From NCBI GenBank assembly GCA_014728245.1, contig WJLY01000224.1, positions 1 to 36,549 of the forward strand: a DNA stretch of 36,549 bases, in the 5' to 3' direction. The DNA is from Candidatus Effluviviaceae Genus IV sp. (GTDB lineage Bacteria; Joyebacterota; Joyebacteria; Joyebacterales; Joyebacteraceae). The number at the start of each line of letters is the position of its first letter. Within the stretch, counting starts at the first letter, position 1. The notes beneath the pieces are model-generated. The model did not search any database, was not told the DNA's origin, and was given only the letters and a program-made list of their open reading frames with translations. Shown here in pieces: positions 18,226-27,992 of the stretch. A program made the position numbers and the translations under genes.

Positions 18226-20985
18226 TTACCAGTCTATCGCTATACCCACTTTGATGAGACGACCCTCTCCGAAGACGGAAGGGTCTTGCAGAGGCTCGAG
18301 AACCTGGTTCTCACCCTGGGTCTCCAGATAGGCGCCGCCGAGGTTGCCCGTCTCGGTGTAGTACTCCGCGCCGTAGTAGCCGAGACGCCGGACGTTCTTC
18401 TTGTCGAACACGTTGAGCGCCTCGAAGAAGAGACGGAACTCCTGGCCGTACAGCTTGTACTTCTTCGTCCCCCTCAGGTTCAGGAGCTGGTGAGAGGGAA
18501 GCCTGCCCGAGTTGATCGTCTCCGGGGGAATGTCCTTCTGGCCGACGAATGTCGGAGTGTAGGGAGTACCGCTCCCGTAGTTGTAGTCGAAGGTCACCTC
18601 CCAGTTACCGGGATCGCTCACGAAGAGGAAACCGGTCACAGTATGGCGCTCATCCCAGTCGAGAGGGATCTCCTGCAGCGGCTGCTGCCAGCCCTCCGCC
18701 GCCGCCTGCGCGCCCTGGTTCGGGTCCGAGGACACCCCCGTGGCCTGCAGCCACGTGTAGGTCATGTTGCCCGAGAAGAAGTTCGAGAACCGCTTGGTCA
18801 GCTTGAACTCTATGCCCCGAACCGTGGCGTAGTCCTTGTTGACGTACAGGTACCACTCCGCCGTCGGGTCCTCCTCGGACGTATATGACTCGGTCGCAAG
18901 CAGGCCGAAGATGTCCTTGTAGAAACCGGTGACATCCATCGCCAGGTTCTGTGAGAACTGGTGCTCCGCGCCGAACTGGTACGAGACCGTCACCTCGGGC
19001 TCGAGCTCAGAGGACCCGATGATCCGTCCGACGGTGGCGCCCGTAAGCTCCTCGTTGGCCTCGTAGTACGCCGTCAGGTGAGGCATCTGATAGAAACGGC
19101 CGTAGTGGAAGTGCAGCGCGTCCCTGTCGGAGATCGGATGCGCGATGCCCAGCCTGGGAGAAAGAACCGCGCTGATCCGCTCCCTCCAGATCTGACGCTC
19201 TCCCACGCCGGACTTGGACCCCGGATCGGACCAGTCCAGCCTGAGCCCGGCGCGCACGATCATGCCCTCGTACCTCATCTTGTCCTGGAGGTACATTGCG
19301 CCGTGCGTCGGGAAGGCCTCGTAGATGTTGTGCTCGAACCTCTGATCGGTGTAGAGAGCCTCGTCCCAGTCGAAGAACTGGAACCCCTCCTCCTCGGCCT
19401 CGCCCTCGCTGGGAATGATGCTGCCGAGCGAGAGCTCGGTAACGTCGAGATGGTTGTAGACGAACTCGAGACCCGACTTGAGCTGGTGCGTGTCGTTGGG
19501 CTGATTGGTGACGTCCGCCTTGAAGGTGGTCGTCCTGGTGGTGCTCTCCGACCAGCCCAGATTGTCTCCCCACGTACGGTAGTAGCCGGGTTCCTGGTTC
19601 AGGTCGTTGTCGGAGTCGTGGTCGAGCGTGTTCTCGCGCCAGCCGCCCATGTACGGCTCCCACCAGTAGTCGTTCGGGTCTTCGTAGAGCCACCACTTCT
19701 CTTCCGACTCGAATTGCGCGAGCTTCAGCGTGTAGAACGTCGTCGGGCTGACGTTGTCTCTCCAGACGATCTTCTGCTGGGTGAAGCTGGTCCTCTGCGT
19801 CGGCGTGTGCTCCGCCGCGTTGTAGTACTGGTAGGTCGAGTCGAGACGGACGTGCGACCAGTCCTTGTACTCCGGCGACCAGTACCCCTCGCGCGAATAC
19901 GAGTGACTGTAGTTGTCCCTCACCGTCCGGGAATGCAGGAACTCGCCCGTGAGCTTCTGAGTCGGCGAAACGAAGTACGAGAGCTTCACCTGGCCCGAAC
20001 CCAGCATCGACTGGCGCTCCCGCGCATCGATGCTCAGAAGCTCGGTGTCGCCCACGGAGAGATCCCACGAGTGAATCGGCCTGTTCTCGTTGGTCCTCAG
20101 GTACGTGTCGCTGAAACGCCCCTCTCCCGACACGTAGTAACGCAGCTTGTCGGTGAAGAGCGGACCGCCCATGCCGAACGAGAGGTTGTCGTAGTTGTTA
20201 TAGGTCCGCTCGGGCGCGCCGTAGTCGTCGGTCATGTACTTCACTTCGCCCGAAAACTCGCGGCCTCCCTCCCTCGTCTGCAGGTTGATGACGCCCGACT
20301 GGACGTTCCCGTACTCGGCGTCGAACCCGCCTGACAGAAGCTCGAACTCGGAGAGCGATGAGAGGCTTACCTCGAGGTTCGACGTTCCGGTGGCCGCGTT
20401 GGTGACCGCCATGCCGTCGACGTACATCTTCACCTCGGAGGAACGACCGCCTCGGACGTGGATCTCGCCCTCGTGCAGAACGACGCCCGGCTGGGTCGCC
20501 ACCGCCTCCTGAACCGTGTTGATCGGGCGGACCTTCACCTCCTCCTCATCCATCCCTCGGCGGGTCGTCGTGTCCTCGGTCTCGATCATCGGCCTCTCGG
20601 CCTCGACGACGACCTCCTCGGCCACGATCGCCTCTTCCCTCAGGGCGAAGTCGACCTCTACGGTGCGGTCGGCCTCCACCACGACGTCCGTTATCTGTTG
20701 CTCGGCGTAGCTGATGAACGTCGCCTTCACAACGTATGTGCCGACCGGTACGAAGTCGATGGAGTAGTAACCCTGGGCGTTGGCCATCGCCCCGTAGGGA
20801 GTTCCCATCACAGTCACGTTGGTGTATCCGAGAGGCTCCCCGGTCGAAGCGTCGGTCACGCGACCCGCGATAGTCCCTGTGGCCTGGCCCATTGCGGGCG
20901 CGGCCGTCAGGAGAACCGCCAGAACGAGAAGCGAACCGAGTGCCACTGGGGCGCACTTCCGGGACTTCAGTCTCGGCGCATTCAT
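18226..20985 (-). CDS. TonB-dependent receptor with N-terminal carboxypeptidase-regulatory-like domain and plug
   Basis: 'GTIAGRVTDASTGEPLGYTNVTVMGTPYGAMANAQGYYSIDFVPVGTYVVKATFISY', plug 'VQEAVATQPGVVLHEGEIHVRGGRSSEVKMYVDGMAV', long Tyr/Trp-rich barrel. Confidence 0.93.
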   Translation of the reverse strand: MNAPRLKSRKCAPVALGSLLVLAVLLTAAPAMGQATGTIAGRVTDASTGEPLGYTNVTVMGTPYGAMANAQGYYSIDFVPVGTYVVKATFISYAEQQITDVVVEADRTVEVDFALREEAIVAEEVVVEAERPMIETEDTTTRRGMDEEEVKVRPINTVQEAVATQPGVVLHEGEIHVRGGRSSEVKMYVDGMAVTNAATGTSNLEVSLSSLSEFELLSGGFDAEYGNVQSGVINLQTREGGREFSGEVKYMTDDYGAPERTYNNYDNLSFGMGGPLFTDKLRYYVSGEGRFSDTYLRTNENRPIHSWDLSVGDTELLSIDARERQSMLGSGQVKLSYFVSPTQKLTGEFLHSRTVRDNYSHSYSREGYWSPEYKDWSHVRLDSTYQYYNAAEHTPTQRTSFTQQKIVWRDNVSPTTFYTLKLAQFESEEKWWLYEDPNDYWWEPYMGGWRENTLDHDSDNDLNQEPGYYRTWGDNLGWSESTTRTTTFKADVTNQPNDTHQLKSGLEFVYNHLDVTELSLGSIIPSEGEAEEEGFQFFDWDEALYTDQRFEHNIYEAFPTHGAMYLQDKMRYEGMIVRAGLRLDWSDPGSKSGVGERQIWRERISAVLSPRLGIAHPISDRDALHFHYGRFYQMPHLTAYYEANEELTGATVGRIIGSSELEPEVTVSYQFGAEHQFSQNLAMDVTGFYKDIFGLLATESYTSEEDPTAEWYLYVNKDYATVRGIEFKLTKRFSNFFSGNMTYTWLQATGVSSDPNQGAQAAAEGWQQPLQEIPLDWDERHTVTGFLFVSDPGNWEVTFDYNYGSGTPYTPTFVGQKDIPPETINSGRLPSHQLLNLRGTKKYKLYGQEFRLFFEALNVFDKKNVRRLGYYGAEYYTETGNLGGAYLETQGENQVLEPLQDPSVFGEGRLIKVGIAIDW

Positions 20986-21079
20986 AGTCTAAGTCTCCTC
21001 GGGGGTTGTCCGACGCAGAAATACATACAACATCGCCCGGGGGTCCGGACGAAGGACGATTCGTTCTCCTCTACTCTGC

Positions 21080-21108
21080 ATCCTACATCCCGACACATAG
21101 GCTGTCAA
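21080..21108 (-). promoter_or_regulatory. Sigma70-type promoter for the TonB receptor operon
   Basis: Minus strand TTGACA (21108-21103), 17-nt spacer, TAGGAT (21085-21080). Confidence 0.6.
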
Positions 21109-21130
21109 CTGGTTTTTACACACCGTAAGA

Positions 21131-21928
21131 TCAGACACAATAGTCACTTGCGATGCTCCGAGCGGCCTCTTCCTCTCCATCGCCCAGTTCGTCATGAACA
21201 AAAGCGATCCTCCACTCTCGTTCGAATCCCCGAGTCATGGCCTCCGCCACCTCGTCGAAACGCGGCCTGCGTCCAAGGAGGGTCTCGACGTCGGTCGTCG
21301 CCCTCTCCAGTGTCTCGCGAACACGCGCCCTCCGATCGTCCGGAATGCGCAGGAACTCGACGATCCGCGCGTGGGTTCCGTCCAGCAGCACCGAGCCGTG
21401 CTGGAGCACCGCGCCGGCAAGCCGCCGCTGGGCGCTGCCGACGAGCTTCCTGCCCCCGGCCAGGATCTCGTACCTGCCCGCGCTCGCGAAGCAGGGCGGG
21501 GCGGCCGCCTCGGGCCTCGGCCCGGACACCCCCCCGACCTTCTGAAGCTCCGCACGCACGCCGAGGGACTCCAGACCGGAGAGCAGGGCGCGGGAGACGG
21601 CCAGGTAGGTCTCCATGATCGTGCGGCCCAACGTCGCATCAGTTACTGAGCCGACAATCGAGTATGTCAGCTCGCCGGCGTGAAGCACGGCCCTCCCGCC
21701 GGTCGGCCGGCGCACGACGCCTATCCCGGCCCGCCTGCAGGCTTCAAGGTCCAGCTCGCGCTCCGGATCCTGGGAATGCCCGATCGATACGGTCGGGGGC
21801 CGCCAGCCGAAGACGCGAACCGTCGGCGGAGAGCCCTGGGACGCCACGCCTCTCAGGAGCACCTCGTCTATCGCCATGTTCAAGGGTCCCGCGCGGTGTC
21901 CGGTGTTGATTGCGCGCCAGGCACGCAT
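21131..21928 (-). CDS. Lipoate-protein ligase A / octanoyltransferase (LplA/LipM) family
   Basis: Start trimmed from the 447-aa ORF to ATG at 21928: 'MRAWRAINTGHRAGPLNMAIDEVLLRG...PTVRVFGWRPPTVSIGHSQD...RRAGIGVVRRPTGGRAVLHAGELTYSIV'. Confidence 0.9.
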   Translation of the reverse strand: MRAWRAINTGHRAGPLNMAIDEVLLRGVASQGSPPTVRVFGWRPPTVSIGHSQDPERELDLEACRRAGIGVVRRPTGGRAVLHAGELTYSIVGSVTDATLGRTIMETYLAVSRALLSGLESLGVRAELQKVGGVSGPRPEAAAPPCFASAGRYEILAGGRKLVGSAQRRLAGAVLQHGSVLLDGTHARIVEFLRIPDDRRARVRETLERATTDVETLLGRRPRFDEVAEAMTRGFEREWRIAFVHDELGDGEEEAARSIASDYCV

Positions 21929-22044
21929 CGTCCGTGTTCCTGCTTTCCGAGGGGGGAGATCGCGGCACGGGCGCCGGGAGAGCTGCGGCAGGGACCCGGT
22001 CCAGCCCGCCGCCGGAGAGCCGCGCCGTCCGTGCGAGCCGACGG

Positions 22045-22725
22045 CTACGGGATGATGTGCAGCCAGTCTGAAAGCAGGAACTGCATCCTGCCGATCAGGA
22101 GCGACACCCTTCCCATCACCGTGTAGCCGAACGACGCTCCGAAGGCCACCATCAGGAACCAGATGCCTAGCCTCGCGAACCCACCCAGCGCGCCCTTGTG
22201 CTCCTTCGAGAAGAAGAAGTAGGTCAACACGGCGAAGACGCCGATGATCGCGGACAGGTTCAGGATGATCGCTAACGGCCCTCCCTCGTTCAGGGGGGTC
22301 GTCATGGTCGCGTGGATCTGCCGCACGAAGTCGCCCTGCCCGAAGCCGGTGATGTTGATCGCGGAGTACATTCCGACGATGAACCCGAGCGACCAGCGGG
22401 AGAGCCAGGAGAGCTTCGGGAAGAACCGGAACAGCATGAAGATCGCGAGTATCCCGGGGAAGATCCTCAGCCACTGGACCGGGTCCTCTCCAGACATGAA
22501 GAGCGGCTCAATGAGCTTGGGGACGAGGGTCTCATGGTACAGGAGGCACAGCCAGTAGGCAGCGCCCAGGCCGACGAAGAGGCTCTCGCCGAACTTGTAG
22601 AGCGGGTTGTCCTTGTACAGGAAGCTGTAGATCGAGAGCGTGAGGATAGCCGCTACCCAGTAGCCCCATACGACCGATGCGGGCGTCCCGGGCGGACCAC
22701 TGAAGACGAGTTCCAACCAGCTCAT
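22045..22725 (-). CDS. Module 2 gene D': polytopic membrane protein of unknown function
   Basis: 'AILTLSIYSFLYKDNPLYKF' and 'RLGIWFLMVAFGASFGYTVMGRVSLLIGRMQFLLSDWLHIIP' shared with 25557..26402. Confidence 0.85.
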   Translation of the reverse strand: MSWLELVFSGPPGTPASVVWGYWVAAILTLSIYSFLYKDNPLYKFGESLFVGLGAAYWLCLLYHETLVPKLIEPLFMSGEDPVQWLRIFPGILAIFMLFRFFPKLSWLSRWSLGFIVGMYSAINITGFGQGDFVRQIHATMTTPLNEGGPLAIILNLSAIIGVFAVLTYFFFSKEHKGALGGFARLGIWFLMVAFGASFGYTVMGRVSLLIGRMQFLLSDWLHIIP

Positions 22726-22735
22726 GCCACTCTCC

Positions 22736-23581
22736 CTACGCCGCTCTCTCCGAAGCCCTGCGCCGTCCGGAGATGAAGTACGCCAGGTTGCCGAGGAGTA
22801 TGAAGACGACGATCATGGCGTGCACGATCGACTGCGCGTCCATCCCGCTCGTGGCGTCGCCCGGCGCCCCGATCAGCGTCTCGTACTCCGCCGCTCCCTT
22901 GAGCCCGCCCAGCAGCCCCACGAGCTGCTTGCTCTGCACGTAGGGATAGAAGTTCGGCGCGCCCACCGCGGTCGTTCCCGAGCCAAGCGTCACCTGGAAG
23001 CGACTCTGCACCTGCTGGACCCACTCCCGCGTGCCGGGCGTCCCGGCGGAGACCTCCATCACCATCGCTATGTCGTCGAAGTTCCGCACATCCCGCATGA
23101 TCGGGAGTTCGCGCACCGGCGTGCCGCCGTAATCGGACGGGAACGTGTTGGGAATGCTCGCGCCCATACCCAGAAGCGTCACCGTACCGCCGGCCATGTA
23201 CCCGAGGTTGACGTAATCGACTCCGTAGTCCTTGCCGTACTCCTCTGCCAGCGGATTGAGCGCCGCCTCGACGAGCGGCGGCGATGCCGGCCACAGACAG
23301 GCGACGACCAGGCGGAGGTCCTTCTCGAAGGCGTGCCTGATGAACGTCTCCACCATCGGCTGCAGCTCCGGCATCGTGTCGGGGCTGTAGTCCCCGGCGA
23401 GCATCACGATCGAGCCCTCGGGAACCGCCTCCACGGCGTCGTAGATGCCCTGCACGGGCGGGGAAACGTCGATCGGCAGCCTCATCGGTTGTATGAGAGG
23501 CCACGCCACGGCCAGGAAGATCAGCGCGAAGATGATCCTGCGGTCGATCCTGCCGATGGCGGCGGTCTTCGACTTGGCCAT
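22736..23581 (-). CDS. Module 2 gene C': bitopic membrane protein with extracytoplasmic domain, unknown function
   Basis: N- and C-terminal TMs flanking a soluble domain. 'GMDAQSIVHAMIVVFILLGNLAYF' aligns with C 'GMDSQSIIHMLIILLIVIGNVAYF'. Confidence 0.85.
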   Translation of the reverse strand: MAKSKTAAIGRIDRRIIFALIFLAVAWPLIQPMRLPIDVSPPVQGIYDAVEAVPEGSIVMLAGDYSPDTMPELQPMVETFIRHAFEKDLRLVVACLWPASPPLVEAALNPLAEEYGKDYGVDYVNLGYMAGGTVTLLGMGASIPNTFPSDYGGTPVRELPIMRDVRNFDDIAMVMEVSAGTPGTREWVQQVQSRFQVTLGSGTTAVGAPNFYPYVQSKQLVGLLGGLKGAAEYETLIGAPGDATSGMDAQSIVHAMIVVFILLGNLAYFISGRRRASERAA

Positions 23582-23595
23582 TGACCGGACTCCCC

Positions 23596-24240
23596 CTACT
23601 TCTCACCGCCGAGATACGAGCGCTCGATTCCGAGTATGATGCGGAGGCCCATTGCCATGACGCCCAGGGCTGCTCCCATGAGAATGCCGCGGAAGGCCGC
23701 CATATTCGGATAGCCCATGATCGTCTCCGTCAGCCACGGAAGTGTCGCCTTCTCCGGAAGGGTCCTCGTCATCCACTGGCCGATGGGGACACGCCCCAGC
23801 ATCACGATGATCGCCGCCACCAGCAGCAAGCCCGCCTCCGCCGACCGCAGCCTGAACGCCCTGTAGGCGGCCGACGCGATGAAGAAGGCCAGAAGCGAGA
23901 ACATCGTGGCCTGGAGCGGCACCTGCATGTTCATGAACATCCAGTTGAAGGGCGAGCCCTCCTCGATCGTACCCCACGGCCCACCGAAGCCGAACATCAC
24001 GGCCATCGCGATGAGGGTGACGATGCTGTATCCCCAACCCTCGCTCTTTCTGCGGATCTTATGGTAGTGGACACGCAGGAGATTGCCCCAGCCGAGCAGG
24101 ATCGACGCAGCAATGACGATCGTGCCCCACTGCTTCATCTCCTCGGCGAGGCCGGAGACCCTGTGATAGGGCACGAAGAAGTCGACCAGCATGAAGATGC
24201 CGATCAGGAAGGTGATTGCCAGCGGTATCTCTCGTCTCAT
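23596..24240 (-). CDS. Module 2 gene B': six-TM-like membrane protein, unknown function
   Basis: 'HYHKIR', 'QATMFSLLAFFIASAAYRAFRLRSAEAGLLLVAAIIVMLGRVPIG' shared with 27340..27969. Confidence 0.85.
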   Translation of the reverse strand: MRREIPLAITFLIGIFMLVDFFVPYHRVSGLAEEMKQWGTIVIAASILLGWGNLLRVHYHKIRRKSEGWGYSIVTLIAMAVMFGFGGPWGTIEEGSPFNWMFMNMQVPLQATMFSLLAFFIASAAYRAFRLRSAEAGLLLVAAIIVMLGRVPIGQWMTRTLPEKATLPWLTETIMGYPNMAAFRGILMGAALGVMAMGLRIILGIERSYLGGEK

Positions 24241-24253
24241 CTCCGGTCCTCAG

Positions 24254-25468
24254 CTACAGCGTTTCGAACCAACTCACAAACGCGTCCCAGCCCACCAGGT
24301 TGGCGACGACACCTGCGCCCATCAGCGCGATCGAAAGCGCCTTCATCCAGTCGGAGCCCTTGAGGCTGCCGAGGAGCTTCGGCTCCCTCGACAGGTAGGC
24401 GCTCGCCGCGTACAGCTCCTCGCCCATCAGAGTGAAGTCGCACGCAGTCACGAAAAACGGAAGCTGCGACACCATCGCCGTGCCGGCCACCTGTATGGCG
24501 CCGGCCTCGAAGCCGGTCTCGGCCAAAAGCAGCGACTCCGCCCAGAAGGCGCCCAAGTACAGGTTCGCCGCGGGCTTCTCCCTGAGCATGATGCCGTTCA
24601 CCGCCGCCGCGAAGGCGAACTGCGCGTCCGACAGGTAGCGGATGTTGTCCCGGTTGTACGCGTCCGGGTGGCCCGCCTCGGCGTAGGCCTCCTTGACGAC
24701 CTCCTCCGCCGCCGACATCACGACCGCCCTCGCGGTCGGGACGATGAGCGGCGTCTCGTAGCGGGCCGTGATCTTCGCCACGTGCGAGAGGATCGTCAGG
24801 CTCGCGATCGTCATGATGTTCTCTATCTCGCCGATGCCGGGAACGTACAGCACCGGCCTACCCATTTCGGTCGCCCTCCCCACCGCCTCCTCGATCGCGT
24901 TCAGTCCGGGTATGCGCCGCACGAAGAGCGACACGCCCTTCCGCGCGAGCCGGGTGAAGATGAGGACGAGAGCGAAGAACGTGGTCATGAGCACGAAGAC
25001 CGAGGTTCGCCTCGGTTGCCAGAAGCTCGCCCTCCCCCGGACGGGACCGGCCGTGGCCGGCTCAGACACATTGCCGGAGTCTATGGCGTACACCGAGTAG
25101 AAGTACGGTTCGCCGGGCTCCGCATCCCTGTCGACGTAGTAGTCCGTTCCGGCGGGGACGACGCCCACCGTATCGCCCGGGGCGCCGGCCGACTTCGATC
25201 TCATTATGACGTAGCTCAGCACGTCGGCTTCCCCCGCGCCGTCGTCCGCGGAGGGCGTCCATGAGAGCTGGATCTTGTTCCCGGAGTCATTGTCGCCTAT
25301 GTGGTCGCTTGCGGACGCCCGGGTGGGCGGCGCCGGCGGAACCGTATCAGCAGCGGCATCGGCGATCTCGAGAAGCTCCTCGACGTCGATGCCCGCGTCC
25401 TGCGCCGCCGCCATGCAGGTCGCCGCCGGAATAAGAAGCGTGGTGCAGAATGTAGTGAGGAGGTTCAT
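24254..25468 (-). CDS. Module 2 gene A': FN3-like extracytoplasmic domain + TM + conserved cytoplasmic domain (DUF6754-like from memory)
   Basis: Signal peptide, FN3-like segment, TM, 'LFVRRIPGLNAIEEAVGRATEMGRPVLY...LPFFVTACDFTLMGEELYAASAYLSREPKLLGSLKG', C-terminal TM. Confidence 0.82.
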   Translation of the reverse strand: MNLLTTFCTTLLIPAATCMAAAQDAGIDVEELLEIADAAADTVPPAPPTRASASDHIGDNDSGNKIQLSWTPSADDGAGEADVLSYVIMRSKSAGAPGDTVGVVPAGTDYYVDRDAEPGEPYFYSVYAIDSGNVSEPATAGPVRGRASFWQPRRTSVFVLMTTFFALVLIFTRLARKGVSLFVRRIPGLNAIEEAVGRATEMGRPVLYVPGIGEIENIMTIASLTILSHVAKITARYETPLIVPTARAVVMSAAEEVVKEAYAEAGHPDAYNRDNIRYLSDAQFAFAAAVNGIMLREKPAANLYLGAFWAESLLLAETGFEAGAIQVAGTAMVSQLPFFVTACDFTLMGEELYAASAYLSREPKLLGSLKGSDWMKALSIALMGAGVVANLVGWDAFVSWFETL

Positions 25469-25556
25469 TGCCCGTCCGCGCTCCGGACTAGTTCATCGAA
25501 CCGGGGCCGACTCGCGCCTCGCGAGGTCGCAGAGCAGGCTCTGCCGCCCCGCCCCG

Positions 25557-26402
25557 TCAGTCCACGAGATGCAGCCAGTCGTGAAGAAGGAAGCCTACTC
25601 TGCCGATCAAGAGCGAAACGCGGGACATCACCGTGTATCCGAACGACGCCCCGAAACCAACCATCAGGAAGACGATGCCCACGCGGGCCAGCCCGCCCAG
25701 AAGTCCACGGTGCCGCATCGAGAAGAAGAAGTACGACAGAGTGCCCAGAAGACCGATCACGAGCAGCACGTTGGTCATCGTCACGACGCCCGCGCTGGTC
25801 AGAAGCGACAGCACGACGTAGCCGGCGTACGCTATCACCGCCGCGAGAACGACGGCGACGACGCGCAGGATCTTGTTCCCCGCTCCGATGCTGCGCTTCA
25901 CGACGAAGAGATAGGTCATGACGGCGAATATCACCACGCCGAGCGCCACGTTCGACATGTTCGCCATCGCCGCCGACTCATCCACGCCCGCCAGAGGAAG
26001 CCCGTTCGCGCCGAGCTGCCTGATCACGCGGGCCTGCATGACGGGCGATATCCCGAGTCCCGCGTATCCGCCGACGTATATTCCGAGCGGCCAGCGTCCC
26101 ACCCATGCGACCTTGGGGAAGAACCGCATGTAGAGAAGGAGCCCCAGGAGCCCCGGGACGAACGCCATCCACCACGCGCCGCTCAAAAAACCGATCGACT
26201 CGTCGCCGACTCTGAGAAGGAACACGGGAGCGACGACGTTCGGACTGATATAGTTCCAGTAGTAGATGACCAGATAGTAACCCGCGGAGACCCCGACGAC
26301 GAGATGCTCGGCGAACTTGTAGAACGGATTGTCCTTGTAGAGGAAGCTGTAGATGGACAGCGTCAGGATCGCCCCGATCGTTGTCCAGAAGAGCTCCGCC
26401 AT
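25557..26402 (-). CDS. Module 1 gene D: polytopic membrane protein of unknown function
   Basis: 'AILTLSIYSFLYKDNPFYKF' and 'RVGIVFLMVGFGASFGYTVMSRVSLLIGRVGFLLHDWLHLVD'. Paralog of 22045..22725. Confidence 0.85.
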   Translation of the reverse strand: MAELFWTTIGAILTLSIYSFLYKDNPFYKFAEHLVVGVSAGYYLVIYYWNYISPNVVAPVFLLRVGDESIGFLSGAWWMAFVPGLLGLLLYMRFFPKVAWVGRWPLGIYVGGYAGLGISPVMQARVIRQLGANGLPLAGVDESAAMANMSNVALGVVIFAVMTYLFVVKRSIGAGNKILRVVAVVLAAVIAYAGYVVLSLLTSAGVVTMTNVLLVIGLLGTLSYFFFSMRHRGLLGGLARVGIVFLMVGFGASFGYTVMSRVSLLIGRVGFLLHDWLHLVD

Positions 26403-26454
26403 CGATTCCTCCGCTCGATCTGCCTGAACTGCGGCCCGGCCGTCATCACCGGTC

Positions 26455-27297
26455 TCACGCAGTCTTCTTCTCGGATTTCCGCGTAGCGAAGTACGCCACG
26501 TTGCCGATCACGATGAGCAGGATGATCAGCATGTGGATGATCGACTGCGAGTCCATACCCCGCGTTCCCTGGTCCGGCTGCTCTATGAGCGCCTCGTATT
26601 CGGCCGCTCCACGCATACCGCCAAGGAGCCCCTCCAGCTGATCGGCGCCCAGATACGGATAGTAGTCCGTGGCCATGACGGCGGTCACGCCCGCGGCGAC
26701 CATCTGCCCGTAGGGCTCGTGGGCGTAGTAGATCCACGACTCGGCGTAGGCGGAGCCCGCCAAGGTTATCACAAGCGGGATGTCGTCGTAGTTGCGAACG
26801 CCGTCCATGACCGGAAGTCGGGTCAAGGCCGTTCCGTATGCGTCCTCGGGGAACGCGTTCCTTATGTTCACGCCCATGCTCAGGATGACCGCGGAGATCC
26901 CGGGCTGGAAGCCCAGGAAGACGTAGTCCTCGCCGTAGACGCGGTCGTACTCCTCGGCGGCCTGCAGGAGGGCCCGCTCGGCCAGCCCGTAGCCGGCCGG
27001 GTGAAGCGTGATGACGACGACATTGACGTCGTTCTCGAACGCGTGGCGCAGAAGCGCCAGCGTCATCGGTTCCAGTTCCGGAAGCGTCGCCGGCGCGTAG
27101 TCTACCGACAGCAGCAGCGGCTGCGAGTTTGCTGGCAGGCTGTCCATCTTCTCGTAGAGCCTCTGCACGGGAGAGGTCACCGTCACGGGCAGCCCCAGAG
27201 GCAAGATGAAAGGCACGACCACTGCGATGGCCACGAGCAGGAAGATCCACCTGCGGTCGACCCTGAGGATCTTGTCGAATATGGTGTTGCCTTCCAT
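26455..27297 (-). CDS. Module 1 gene C: bitopic membrane protein with extracytoplasmic domain
   Basis: N-terminal 'RRWIFLLVAIAVVVPFILPLGLPVTVTSPVQRLYEKMDSLP', C-terminal TM. Paralog of 22736..23581. ATG at 27297 preferred over TTG at 27300. Confidence 0.84.
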   Translation of the reverse strand: MEGNTIFDKILRVDRRWIFLLVAIAVVVPFILPLGLPVTVTSPVQRLYEKMDSLPANSQPLLLSVDYAPATLPELEPMTLALLRHAFENDVNVVVITLHPAGYGLAERALLQAAEEYDRVYGEDYVFLGFQPGISAVILSMGVNIRNAFPEDAYGTALTRLPVMDGVRNYDDIPLVITLAGSAYAESWIYYAHEPYGQMVAAGVTAVMATDYYPYLGADQLEGLLGGMRGAAEYEALIEQPDQGTRGMDSQSIIHMLIILLIVIGNVAYFATRKSEKKTA

Positions 27298-27339
27298 CAA
27301 ACTCTCCCGAAGAGCGGGCCTGAGCGCCGCGCGGTCGAC

Positions 27340-27969
27340 CTAGTCGCGTCCGCCCATCCACGCCCGCTCGATACCGAGCACGATCTTGAGCGCCGTCGCC
27401 ATCATCCCTAATCCCACACCGATGAGTATCCCGCGCTTCGACGCCATGTTGGGCACCTCCAGGATCCACCGCGTCGCCACGGGTATCTGATCATGTATGA
27501 GTTCCCCAAGCGGCACGCGGCCCAGCATGACCACCGTCGCCGCCACGAGAAGCAGCGTGGCCTCGAGCGTCCTGGCCTTGAACGCGCGGAAGGCCGCGGA
27601 CGCGACGTAGAACGCCAGGAGCGAGAACATCGTCGCCTCGATCGGTACCTGAACGTTCTGGAACATCGCATCGAAGGGCGAGCCCGGGGAGTGGTGCGCC
27701 GGGTGGAAGAAACCCAGCCCGATCATTGCCGCAAGCCCGATGAGCGCGACGAAACTGTAGCCGCGGTCGTCCGCCCTGTTCCTGATCTTGTGATAGTGGA
27801 GCTTTATCAGACTGACAGTCCCCAGCAGGAACGCGAACGCCAGCAGAGTCATGAGCCACGAGAGCAACCGTTCCTGGAAGTCCTGCACGGCAGAGTGTGG
27901 GATGAAGTACTGGACCGCCGTGAAGACGCCGGCTATGAAGCAGAGCATGAGAGGGACCTGTCGGCGCAT
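27340..27969 (-). CDS. Module 1 gene B: six-TM-like membrane protein
   Basis: 'KLHYHKIRNRADDRGYSF', 'EATMFSLLAFYVASAAFRAFKARTLEATLLLVAATVVMLGRVPLG', 'RGILIGVGLGMMATALKIVLGIER'. Confidence 0.85.
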   Translation of the reverse strand: MRRQVPLMLCFIAGVFTAVQYFIPHSAVQDFQERLLSWLMTLLAFAFLLGTVSLIKLHYHKIRNRADDRGYSFVALIGLAAMIGLGFFHPAHHSPGSPFDAMFQNVQVPIEATMFSLLAFYVASAAFRAFKARTLEATLLLVAATVVMLGRVPLGELIHDQIPVATRWILEVPNMASKRGILIGVGLGMMATALKIVLGIERAWMGGRD

Positions 27970-27992
27970 CTGCTCAATCCTCTATGCGAGAG

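Noticed and set aside
21929-22474. N-terminal extension of the 447-aa ORF 21131..22474
   Set aside because: Overlaps gene D' out of frame. Lipoate-ligase homology begins at the internal ATG at 21928.
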